The position numbers and the translations under genes were made by a program. The notes beneath the pieces were generated by a model, which ran no database searches, was not told the DNA's origin, and saw only the letters and a program-made list of their open reading frames with translations. 11,216 bases of DNA from JBJXHC01 sp046160825 (GTDB lineage: Bacteria; Bacteroidota; Ignavibacteria; UBA10030; UBA6906). Shown one piece after another: positions 1 to 6,200 of the stretch. Location of the stretch: positions 1-11,216 of the forward strand of contig JBJXHC010000094.1 of NCBI GenBank assembly GCA_046160825.1. Direction: 5' to 3'. Each line of letters begins with the position of its first letter. Position 1 is the first letter of the stretch.

Positions 1-38
1 GACTCTACGGGCCCGACACAGTAATCGGAGAATGCCAA

Positions 39-1154
39 TTGCTCCGTGTGCTTGAAAGATCATTCAAACATTTCCTTTCACGGCTACTCAAGTTTGTTTT
101 CCGCTCCGCTCCTCCCGCAGATTTCTCATTCAGTACGTTCAAGCGAGTGTTGGTCATACGTCAGCATAACCAGCTTGGTGACATGCTGTGTGTTGTACCG
201 CTCTTGCGATCTCTCCGTCAGAAACTTCCTGATGCGCATGTAACACTCATGGCAAGTCCGGTGAACCATGACGTCATGAGGAACAATCGGTTCGTTGATC
301 GCGTGATAAACTTCGACAAGAGCCTTGGAGTTGTTGGGATGATGCGCCTGATTGGCGAGTTGCGGCGCGAGAAATTTCAGCTTGCCGTTGTTCCGTCAAC
401 CGTGTCGACCTCCTTTACGAGCGATATGCTTGGATTCCTTTCCGGAGCGCAGTTTAGAATTGGTGCGGGAAGTATTGATGGAAATGAAGCCCCGCCCGGC
501 TTTTTCTTTAATCTCCCCGTTGATCTTGATTGGCGTTCAACGCCACACCGACATCAGTCACAGAGGAATTGGGATGTCTGCGCTCAATACCTGGAAGAAT
601 CAAATGATCTGACCTCAGAGATGACGTTGACGGATGATGAAAAGGGGAAGGGCCGGACGTTTGTTGAGGCTGTGCGTGGACAGCATGAGGCGGTTATTGC
701 GTTCCATCCTGGTGCAGGCAAGGTACCGAACCGTTGGCCTGCCGATCGGTTTGCAATGCTGGCGGAAATCTTGAGTGCTGAATTCCATGCCGCAGTTCTC
801 ATCACTTCCGGTCCGATGGATGACGAGCCGATCCGTGGTATGGTTTCGCAACTGAACATCAAGCACACTCTTGTTGCGAACAAACCCATCCGTGAAGTGG
901 CGGCAATTCTTGCCTCAACAGATCTGGTGATTTCCAATGATACGGGAATCATGCATGTTGGTGCTGCAGTGGGAACACCGGTGTTGTCCCTGTTCGGTCC
1001 GACTGACGCCGAGCAATGGGCACCAAAGGGAGAACGGAATCGTTATATTCAGGGAGAGAACGGAGCAATCGACTCCATTACCGTCCAGCAAGTGCTTGTT
1101 GCTGCTCGTGAGATGCTGAAGAATCAAGGAATGAAATCAAGAGTGATCGCATAA
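39..1154 (+). CDS. Glycosyltransferase family 9 (ADP-heptose:LPS heptosyltransferase-like)
   Basis: A 371-residue GT-B glycosyltransferase of the GT9/heptosyltransferase family, which moves a sugar (classically heptose) from a nucleotide donor onto LPS core at the inner face of the membrane. The N-lobe begins at residues 36-64 with RVLVIRQHNQLGDML; D48 in the GD motif corresponds to the catalytic Asp of WaaC-type enzymes. The C-lobe donor site shows FHPGAGKVPNRWP (222-234) and NDTGIMHVGAA followed by LFGPTD (300-323), both family hallmarks. The first 35 residues are an unusual extension, basic and amphipathic (ERSFKHFLSRLLKFVFR), which may sit on the membrane. The start is a TTG with GGAG at 27-30 eight bases upstream. 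However, the same frame stays open to the window's left edge, so the true start could lie outside. Acceptor and sugar cannot be told from sequence. nadA follows after one base, suggesting cotranscription. Confidence 0.88.
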   Translation: MLRVLERSFKHFLSRLLKFVFRSAPPADFSFSTFKRVLVIRQHNQLGDMLCVVPLLRSLRQKLPDAHVTLMASPVNHDVMRNNRFVDRVINFDKSLGVVGMMRLIGELRREKFQLAVVPSTVSTSFTSDMLGFLSGAQFRIGAGSIDGNEAPPGFFFNLPVDLDWRSTPHRHQSQRNWDVCAQYLEESNDLTSEMTLTDDEKGKGRTFVEAVRGQHEAVIAFHPGAGKVPNRWPADRFAMLAEILSAEFHAAVLITSGPMDDEPIRGMVSQLNIKHTLVANKPIREVAAILASTDLVISNDTGIMHVGAAVGTPVLSLFGPTDAEQWAPKGERNRYIQGENGAIDSITVQQVLVAAREMLKNQGMKSRVIA

Positions 1155-1155
1155 C

Positions 1156-2118
1156 ATGCTTATCGGACTGGATAAAAAAGAAACCACAGCCGTTGCGACG
1201 ATTGATCTTGCCGAAGTGATCATCGAACTCAAGCGTACACTCAACGCCGTCATCCTCGCACATTACTATCAGGAATCTGAAATCCAGGACATCGCCGATG
1301 TCATCGGTGACAGTCTGGAACTGGCCCGCCGTGCCGCGGAGACGAAGGCCGACGTTATTGTCTTTGCCGGTGTCCACTTCATGGCGGAGACGGCAAAGAT
1401 TCTGAATCCGCACAAGCAGGTGTTATTGCCGGATTTGAATGCCGGTTGCTCGCTTGCAGAGGGTTGTCCCGGACCGGCGTTCAAGGCATTCCGTGCAGCG
1501 CATCCGGACCATGTCTCAATCACGTACATCAACTGCTCGGCAGAAGTGAAGGCCGCAAGCGATATCATCTGCACGTCGAGCAATGCGGAAAAAATTATCC
1601 GACAGATTCCGGCTGACAAACCGATCTTCTTTTCTCCCGATAAAAATCTCGGCCGTTATCTTATCAAGAAGACCGGGCGTGATATGTTGTTGTGGGAAGG
1701 CTCGTGTATCGTTCACGAAACATTCAGTCTTCGCAAGCTCACGCAACTCAAATTGGAATACCCTGACGCTGAGCTTATCGCCCATCCCGAATGCGAAGAA
1801 CCAATTCTTCAGATGGCCAACTTTATCGGCTCGACAAGTGCGTTGCTTAAGTATGTCCAGTCGGCCAAGGCGCAACAGTTCATTGTTGCGACCGAGGCCG
1901 GTATTCTCCACCAGATGGAGAAGCACGCACCGCACAAGCAATATATCCCCGCTCCTCCTGAAGCCTCATGTGCCTGTAACGAGTGTCCGTACATGAAACT
2001 CAACACCATGGAGAAGCTCTATCTTTGCATGAAGAACCGCTCGCCTGAGATTACGCTTCCCCCTGATATTATGGAGAAGGCGCTGCTTCCGATCCAACGG
2101 ATGCTGGCGATGTCCTAA
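1156..2118 (+). CDS. nadA: Quinolinate synthase NadA
   Basis: A 320-residue quinolinate synthase, which condenses iminoaspartate with dihydroxyacetone phosphate to quinolinate in de novo NAD synthesis, using an oxygen-sensitive [4Fe-4S] cluster. Family motifs run in order: LAHYYQ (34-39), the HFMAETAKIL segment (74-83), LPDLNAGCSLAEGCP (91-105), YINCSAEVKA (124-133), SPDKNLGRY (160-168), WEGSCIVHE (180-188), AHPECE (209-214), ATEAGILH (245-252) and CACNECPYM (272-280). By position, C98, C184 and C277 are the likely three cluster ligands. The last sits in a CxCxxC rather than the CxxCxxC known from E. coli. Length is normal for the shorter bacterial forms. The ATG lies one base after the glycosyltransferase stop and has no good Shine-Dalgarno site of its own, so translation is probably coupled. 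The nadB and nadC partners are not in this window. Confidence 0.97.
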   Translation: MLIGLDKKETTAVATIDLAEVIIELKRTLNAVILAHYYQESEIQDIADVIGDSLELARRAAETKADVIVFAGVHFMAETAKILNPHKQVLLPDLNAGCSLAEGCPGPAFKAFRAAHPDHVSITYINCSAEVKAASDIICTSSNAEKIIRQIPADKPIFFSPDKNLGRYLIKKTGRDMLLWEGSCIVHETFSLRKLTQLKLEYPDAELIAHPECEEPILQMANFIGSTSALLKYVQSAKAQQFIVATEAGILHQMEKHAPHKQYIPAPPEASCACNECPYMKLNTMEKLYLCMKNRSPEITLPPDIMEKALLPIQRMLAMS

Positions 2119-2126
2119 AATCCTGA

Positions 2127-2170
2127 GACCGCATTCTGTCTGCGGTCGAACGATCTGCCGTCCTTTTTTT
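2127..2170 (+). terminator. Possible intrinsic terminator after nadA
   Basis: Just after the nadA stop, GACCGCA (2127-2133) pairs perfectly with TGCGGTC (2141-2147) around a 7-base loop. A run of seven T follows at 2164-2170. The T-run begins 16 bases after the stem instead of directly behind it, so this is not a textbook Rho-independent terminator. The position at the end of the glycosyltransferase-nadA pair fits transcript termination or 3'-end protection. Confidence 0.45.
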
Positions 2171-2325
2171 GCAATTGATTCTCTTCGACTTTTCTGGTAA
2201 GTTTCCCAAAGCAATCAATAGCAATGTCCTGCCTTCACCACAATGAGAAAGCGTCATCATCGACTGAACTCTCTGCGGCTCAAAGGGATTTGACTATTCG
2301 AACCCGGTGCGTATTTCGTGAAAGT

Positions 2326-2385
2326 GAATTGCCACGCCCTTTAGGGCGTGGATGATAAGGTCACTATCTAGCGGGTTTTAACCCG
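2326..2385 (-). repeat. REP-like two-hairpin palindromic module, left copy
   Basis: The module contains a perfect 20-base palindrome at 2332-2351 (nine-base arms CCACGCCCT/AGGGCGTGG) and a perfect 14-base palindrome at 2372-2385 (CGGGTT/AACCCG). Read on the minus strand, the order is CGGGTTAAAACCCG, a 24-base spacer ending in CTTATCATCCACG, then the larger hairpin with a TAAA centre, then CGTGGCAATTCA. The right-hand module at 2395-2458 has the same order on the plus strand. The shared flanks with different but still complementary inner stem triplets (CCC/GGG here, AGA/TCT there) mark a repeat family rather than a chance hairpin. It resembles REP elements mobilised by REP-associated tyrosine transposases, but no such gene is present here. 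Confidence 0.75.
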
Positions 2386-2394
2386 ACAATAAGT

Positions 2395-2458
2395 TTGGCT
2401 AAAGCTCCAGCGTTCTGCTGCTCTTAACATCCACGAGATAAATCTCGTGGCAAGTCAA
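2395..2458 (+). repeat. REP-like two-hairpin palindromic module, right copy
   Basis: The inverted partner of the module at 2326-2385. It contains a weak small hairpin centred on GGCTAAAGCT (2397-2406, one G-T pair), a spacer ending in CTTAACATCCACG, a perfect 20-base palindrome at 2431-2450 (nine-base arms CCACGAGAT/ATCTCGTGG, TAAA centre) and the tail CGTGGCAAGTCA. The distance between the two TAAA centres is 39 bases here and 37 in the left copy. The copies are head-to-head, separated by the nine bases 2386-2394, so the whole 133-base unit is itself a degenerate inverted repeat, like a BIME of paired REPs. Confidence 0.75.
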
Positions 2459-2465
2459 GCTCCGC

Positions 2466-2480
2466 ATGTGAATATCACAT
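2466..2480. promoter_or_regulatory. Operator-like palindrome upstream of dinB-like gene
   Basis: ATGTGA-ATA-TCACAT is a perfect 6-3-6 inverted repeat ending 23 bases before the ATG at 2504. The half-sites look like those of CRP (TGTGA), but CRP/FNR-type sites have 4-6 bases between half-sites, not three, so it is not a standard site for those regulators. It could be an operator for the following gene, a small hairpin, or chance. Confidence 0.35.
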
Positions 2481-2503
2481 AGTAATTGAAGGGCTTCTCA
2501 GCT

Positions 2504-3004
2504 ATGAATTCCATTGCCAAACAACTCAAAGACATCGTCACGACGGCGAAGCCGCGACTGCTCTCCATTCCCGAGGCACGTGCTTCCGAAAAGCTCTATC
2601 CCGACAAGTGGTCGATCAAACAGATTCTCGGCCACCTGATTGATTCTGCGGCGAATAACCACCAACGGATGGTGCGGATGCAGGAGACTACCAACATCGG
2701 CAACCTGACCTACGAGCAAATCCATTGGGTCGAGTCCCAGCAGTATCAATCCGAGCCGTGGGAGGATGTGGTGAGTCTCTGGTGCAGTTACAACACGCAC
2801 ATTGCGCATGTGATAATAAATGTCGATGCGAGTACGCTTGGTAACTTATGCGACATGGGATACGATGAGCCAGCGACGCTCAAGTTCGTGATTGAAGATT
2901 ACGTTCGACACGTGCAGCATCATCTGGATCAGATATTCAGTGACGTTGACCCGAGGGAGAGGGAGCGGTGGGTGACGAGGCGGCCATCGGATATCGTGCC
3001 TTGA
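2504..3004 (+). CDS. DinB/YfiT-like metal-binding four-helix protein
   Basis: A 166-residue protein with the DinB_2 fold signature: KWSIKQILGHLIDSAANN near residues 35-52 and a C-terminal RHVQHHLDQIF near 135-145. H44, H136 and one of H139/H140 are placed as the His triad that binds a divalent metal in this superfamily. Members include thiol-dependent S-transferases (bacillithiol or mycothiol), maleylpyruvate isomerase-like enzymes and many of unknown role; nothing here selects a substrate. The ATG at 2504 is chosen because GAAGGG lies ten bases upstream. An in-frame TTG at 2486 would add six residues but has no ribosome site. This is unrelated to DNA polymerase IV, which also bears the name DinB. 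It stands alone between a repeat region and a likely promoter for the next operon. Confidence 0.88.
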   Translation: MNSIAKQLKDIVTTAKPRLLSIPEARASEKLYPDKWSIKQILGHLIDSAANNHQRMVRMQETTNIGNLTYEQIHWVESQQYQSEPWEDVVSLWCSYNTHIAHVIINVDASTLGNLCDMGYDEPATLKFVIEDYVRHVQHHLDQIFSDVDPRERERWVTRRPSDIVP

Positions 3005-3028
3005 GAATTGGAAGAATCTTGATATATT
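3001..3028 (+). promoter_or_regulatory. Sigma70-like promoter for the XRE-ImmA/DUF4411 pair
   Basis: TTGAGA (3001-3006) and TATATT (3023-3028) are each 5/6 matches to the -35 and -10 consensus, with 16 bases between them. A start of transcription near 3034-3036 would exclude the in-frame TTG at 3027 and leave a leader of about 25 bases before ATG 3060. The -10 overlaps a small inverted repeat, TATT-GGG-AATA (3025-3035), which could be an operator for the XRE protein encoded just downstream. The elements start over the stop codon of the dinB-like gene. Confidence 0.5.
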
Positions 3029-3059
3029 GGGAATACGATGGCTTACGCAAGAAACATTC

Positions 3060-4232
3060 ATGGGTGCAAGAATGGCTGATATGGTTGAAGGAATTCATCC
3101 AGCCATCCTAAGGTGGGCAAGAGAAACACAAGGATATTCTCTCGAAGAAGTTGCTGCACGTCTACAACGTGATGTTGAAGAAGTGATGGCATGGGAATCC
3201 GGAGAAGCATCTCCAACGTACGCTCAATTAGAAAAATTGGCGTACAAAGTATATAAGCGGCCCATTGCGATATTCTTCTTGCCAGAAGCCCCTGTTGAAA
3301 CCTCACCGAAAGGTCGATTCCGAACATTACCTCAATTTGACCTTGAGACTCTCTCCTCTGATACTCTCTATCAGATTCGACTGGCACAAGCTCTTCTGCT
3401 TTCTCTTGGGGAGTTGAACGATGGAGTTAACTCTGCCAAGAGGAAGGTATTCCGCGATATCAAGCTTTCAGTTACTGACGACATTCAAACGACGGCCCGA
3501 CAAATTCGCGAGTATCTAGGCGTTTCAATGCAGATGAGGTTAGGCTGGGGCGGTATCGAAGAGGCACTCAAGGCATGGCGTCTCGCTATTGAGGATGTAG
3601 GAGTATATGTCTTTAAGAGTTCTTTCAAGCAGAAAGAGATTTCCGGCTTTTGTCTTATTGATGCGGAATTTCCGATTCTGTACATCAATAATAGTACGAC
3701 GAAGACGCGTCAGATATTTAGCCTTTTACACGAGCTGGCACATGTTCTTCTTGGCGTTTATGGGATTTCCAAGTATGATCAGGGTTATGTCGACAAACTT
3801 GGTCAGCAGGAACAACGTATTGAGAGATTTTGCAACGCGCTTGCTGCTGAAGTGCTTATCCCGACTTCGGACTTCCAACAACAAATTTCAAAGACTGAAC
3901 AGGTTACTGAACAACTAGTTGAGAAACTTGCTCGTCGATATTCTGTGAGCCGGGAAGCGATTCTGAGGAGAATGCTCGATATTGGAATCGTATCGCGAAC
4001 TACCTACGAGGAAAAAGCTGCACAGTGGACTGCACAAGTCAAGGAAAATGCCTCCGGCGGAGATTACTACGCAACTCGTGCGACCTATCTTGGCGAACAC
4101 TATCTCCAACTGGTTTTCGGGAAACACTATCAGGGAAAATTGAGTCTTGAGCAGGTGGCAGAATATCTTGGGGTTAAGACAGGGAGTGTCCCAGGGCTTG
4201 AAGCATTGGCGCTCCGAAAGGCTGTACCTTAA
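3060..4232 (+). CDS. XRE-HTH / ImmA-IrrE family zinc metalloprotease regulator
   Basis: A 390-residue protein (from ATG 3060) joining an N-terminal XRE/Cro-type HTH (about 15-70: AILRWARETQGYSLEEVA, then VMAWESGEASPTYAQLEKLA) to a COG2856 ImmA/IrrE peptidase domain. The zinc site is intact: HELAH at 224-228 with E225 catalytic, and E255 in ERFCNALAAE as the third ligand, 31 residues after the first His as in IrrE. FRTLP at 87-91 is typical of the linker. The last 50 or so residues contain a further HTH-like segment (LSLEQVAEYLGV, near 361-372). Relatives cleave or sequester repressors, or act as antitoxins to linked toxins. The start is uncertain: in-frame ATGs at 3072 and 3081 are also possible, and the TTG at 3027 lies inside the predicted promoter. 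The gene overlaps the PIN-like gene by one base (TAATG), so the two are probably made together. Base composition is more A+T-rich than neighbours in the rows I counted. Confidence 0.9.
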   Translation: MGARMADMVEGIHPAILRWARETQGYSLEEVAARLQRDVEEVMAWESGEASPTYAQLEKLAYKVYKRPIAIFFLPEAPVETSPKGRFRTLPQFDLETLSSDTLYQIRLAQALLLSLGELNDGVNSAKRKVFRDIKLSVTDDIQTTARQIREYLGVSMQMRLGWGGIEEALKAWRLAIEDVGVYVFKSSFKQKEISGFCLIDAEFPILYINNSTTKTRQIFSLLHELAHVLLGVYGISKYDQGYVDKLGQQEQRIERFCNALAAEVLIPTSDFQQQISKTEQVTEQLVEKLARRYSVSREAILRRMLDIGIVSRTTYEEKAAQWTAQVKENASGGDYYATRATYLGEHYLQLVFGKHYQGKLSLEQVAEYLGVKTGSVPGLEALALRKAVP

Positions 4233-4702
4233 TGATATATGTCTTTGATACAGGTCCTTTCGTAGTGTTGAGAAACTACTATCCTGCCACATTCAAGTCC
4301 CTTTGGGCTGGACTGGAAGGGCTGGTAGAAACAGGGACTATTGTTTCAACCCGTGAGGTATACAATGAACTTCTCAACTTCAATGATGCACCCTTTGTTC
4401 AGGAATGGGCGAAAGCTCATAAGACTCTATTCGCGACTCCGGCGAACAATGAACTTCAGTTTGTTTCACGGATTTTTCAAGAGACTCATTTCCGTTCTCT
4501 AATAGGGAACAAGGAGGTACTCAAAGGCACTCCAGTTGCGGACCCGTTCGTCATAGCTGCAGCGGCTGTTTGGAAGGGAACTGTGGTGACTCAGGAAGTT
4601 CTAAAAGAGAATGCTGCAAAAATTCCGAATGTTTGTGACCACTTCAAGATTCCCTACACAAACCTGGAGGGATTCATGAACGCACAAGGTTGGATGTTTT
4701 GA
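4232..4702 (+). CDS. DUF4411 PIN-like protein (probable toxin partner)
   Basis: A 156-residue protein resembling the DUF4411 family, a PIN-like group commonly found next to XRE-ImmA genes. PIN domains are Mg2+-dependent RNases. Acidic residues sit where PIN catalytic residues are expected: D6 in YVFDTGPF, E42/E46 in STREVYNEL, D104 in VADPFVIAAA, and the VVTQE strand end at 118-122. IPNVCDHFKI and NLEGFM (131-149) match the conserved C-terminal part of DUF4411 as I recall it. The start ATG shares its A with the upstream stop codon, and GAAAGG (4216-4221) lies ten bases upstream. By analogy with type II toxin-antitoxin pairs this is the likely toxin and the XRE-ImmA protein its regulator or antitoxin, but the gene order (regulator first) is the main support and no toxicity can be read from sequence. 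Confidence 0.85.
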   Translation: MIYVFDTGPFVVLRNYYPATFKSLWAGLEGLVETGTIVSTREVYNELLNFNDAPFVQEWAKAHKTLFATPANNELQFVSRIFQETHFRSLIGNKEVLKGTPVADPFVIAAAAVWKGTVVTQEVLKENAAKIPNVCDHFKIPYTNLEGFMNAQGWMF

Positions 4703-4745
4703 CGTGTGAACACTTGCCCATTGTAATGCATTGATGTCGTAATCA

Positions 4746-4774
4746 TTGCTCCTCACTCCCATCTTTTCTATATT
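4746..4774 (+). promoter_or_regulatory. Candidate promoter for asnS
   Basis: TTGCTC (4746-4751) and TATATT (4769-4774) are separated by 17 bases. The -10 matches five of six consensus bases but the -35 only three. A start near 4781 would leave a leader of about 40 bases before asnS. The same -10 hexamer, TATATT, appears in the promoter proposed at 3001-3028. Confidence 0.35.
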
Positions 4775-4819
4775 TCTTCACGTAGTATCCTTCCGTAATT
4801 GAAACTCTGAAAGGCGCTC

Positions 4820-6115
4820 ATGACAAGGGTGTATATCGAAGATCTATCTCAACACGTCGGCAGTGAAGTTACACTGCGCGGCTGGTTGTACAACATTCGT
4901 TCAAGTGGCAAGATAAAATTCCTCGTCATGCGCGACGGGACGGGCCTGGTGCAAGGTGTGGTCGTCAAGGCGGGCGTGAGTGAGGATGTATTCAGCCGGT
5001 GCGATCAGTTGACACAAGAGTCGTCGTTTGTCATGAAAGGAAAGGTCAAGAAAGAAGACCGTTCTCCCGGTGGTTACGAGATGGAAGTGAGCGACATCCA
5101 AATCATCAGCATCGCCAAAGAGTATCCCATAACGCCGAAGGAACATGGTACCGAGTTCCTCATGGATCGTCGGCATTTATGGGTGCGCTCAAGTCGGCAG
5201 CATGCCATATTGCGCGTGCGGCATGAGATCATCAAGGCGGTGCGTGAGTTCTTCGATAACCGCGGGTTTGTGCTCTTCGATGCGCCAATATTTACTCCCG
5301 CGGCGTGTGAGGGAACGTCGACTCTGTTTGAAACCGACTACTTCGATCTCGGCAAAGCATACCTGACGCAATCAGGACAGTTATACGGCGAAGCTGGCGC
5401 AATGGCTTTCGGCAAGGTGTATGTGTTCGGTCCGACGTTCCGGGCGGAGAAATCAAAAACACGACGACACCTGACGGAGTTCTGGATGGTGGAGCCGGAG
5501 GTAGCGTTCAACGACCTGAATGACAACATGGAACTGGCAGAGGAATTCCTCGAACACATTGTTCAGTCAGTGTTAAAAAACCGGCAACAGGAGCTCAAAG
5601 TGTTGGAACGTAACACCAAGTTCCTGGAGAACGTAAAGAAGCCGTTGCCGCGTGTCAGTTATGATGAGGCGGTGGAAATTCTGAAGAAGAAGGGCGTGAA
5701 CTTTGAATGGGGTGGCGACTTCGGCGGCGCTGATGAGACGATTATCTCCGAGGAATTCGATCGACCGATCTTGGTGCATCGGTATCCCTCGGAAATCAAG
5801 GCATTTTATATGAAGCGTGATCCCGATAACCCCAAGGTGGCGCTTGCCGTTGACGTGCTGGCACCCGAAGGCTACGGCGAAATCATCGGCGGCAGTCAGC
5901 GCGAAGATGACATTGATTTACTGCTCGCTCGCATCAAGGAACACAATCTGCCGCAGGAAGCATTCGAGTGGTACCTTGATCTTCGTCGCTTCGGTAGCGT
6001 ACCGCACTCCGGTTTCGGACTCGGCATCGAACGCACCGTGTCCTGGATCTGCGGACTCGATCACGTACGCGAAACAATCCCATTTGCAAGAATGATCTAC
6101 AGGCTGACACCATAA
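4820..6115 (+). CDS. asnS: Asparaginyl-tRNA synthetase
   Basis: A 431-residue class IIb aminoacyl-tRNA synthetase charging tRNA-Asn with asparagine in the cytoplasm. Residues 17-100 form the N-terminal OB-fold anticodon-binding domain (VTLRGWLYNIRSSGKIKFL onward). Class II motif 2 is FRAEKSKTRRHLTEFWMVEP (207-226) and motif 3 is HSGFGLGIER (396-405). AsnRS-specific stretches match E. coli AsnRS closely: EIKAFYM (325-331), DVLAPEGYGEIIGGSQRE (345-362) and DLRRFGSVPHSG (387-398). This argues against AspRS. Length is at the compact end for bacterial AsnRS (E. coli has 466). GAAAGG (4809-4814) lies five bases before the ATG. Presence of a true AsnRS means the cell need not rely on GatCAB transamidation for Asn-tRNA. 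Confidence 0.96.
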   Translation: MTRVYIEDLSQHVGSEVTLRGWLYNIRSSGKIKFLVMRDGTGLVQGVVVKAGVSEDVFSRCDQLTQESSFVMKGKVKKEDRSPGGYEMEVSDIQIISIAKEYPITPKEHGTEFLMDRRHLWVRSSRQHAILRVRHEIIKAVREFFDNRGFVLFDAPIFTPAACEGTSTLFETDYFDLGKAYLTQSGQLYGEAGAMAFGKVYVFGPTFRAEKSKTRRHLTEFWMVEPEVAFNDLNDNMELAEEFLEHIVQSVLKNRQQELKVLERNTKFLENVKKPLPRVSYDEAVEILKKKGVNFEWGGDFGGADETIISEEFDRPILVHRYPSEIKAFYMKRDPDNPKVALAVDVLAPEGYGEIIGGSQREDDIDLLLARIKEHNLPQEAFEWYLDLRRFGSVPHSGFGLGIERTVSWICGLDHVRETIPFARMIYRLTP

Positions 6116-6116
6116 C

Positions 6117-6190
6117 GATTGATTCATTGGATGATTGTCGATTGAGGGTTATATCTCCTTCTCAATCGTCAATGATTCAATCACCCAATC
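6117..6190. repeat. 30-bp imperfect inverted repeat downstream of asnS
   Basis: The left arm 6117-6146 and right arm 6161-6190 pair at 24 of 30 positions around a 14-base loop. The eight bases nearest the loop (CGATTGAG/CTCAATCG) are perfect. Both arms are built of degenerate GATTG/CAATC words, so this looks like an expanded low-complexity palindrome rather than a GC-rich terminator; no T-run follows directly. It fills almost the whole asnS to ABC-ATPase gap. An in-frame TTG at 6135 lies inside the left arm and would add 22 residues to the next gene, which is a reason to prefer the later start. It could act as a terminator or attenuator between the two genes, or be a small mobile palindrome. 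Confidence 0.55.
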
Positions 6191-6200
6191 TTCATCTTTG

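Larger units (their letters stand above)
2119..2503. other. 385-base intergenic region between nadA and dinB-like gene
   Basis: No convincing gene was found on either strand in this gap. From left to right it holds the terminator-like hairpin (2127-2170), about 150 bases in which I see nothing specific (2171-2325), a pair of palindromic repeat modules in opposite orientation (2326-2458), a 15-base operator-like palindrome (2466-2480) and the Shine-Dalgarno site of the next gene (GAAGGG, 2488-2493). Confidence 0.7.

Noticed and set aside
2297..2307. TTCGAACCCGG, similar to the T-arm of a tRNA
   Set aside because: The complementary T-stem strand is missing and no acceptor, D or anticodon arm can be drawn around it on either strand. 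A tRNA remnant or attachment site cannot be supported.
2332..2450. CRISPR array
   Set aside because: The repeats are palindromic, occur only twice, are in opposite orientation and have unequal spacers; no cas gene is near.
2466..2480. CRP-type binding site
   Set aside because: The half-sites resemble TGTGA/TCACA but the gap is three bases instead of six. Kept only as an unassigned palindrome.
6135..6200. Extended N-terminus of the ABC ATPase from TTG 6135
   Set aside because: The extra 22 residues are encoded mostly within the inverted repeat, have no family match, and the TTG lacks a ribosome site; ATG 6201 gives the usual family N-terminus.
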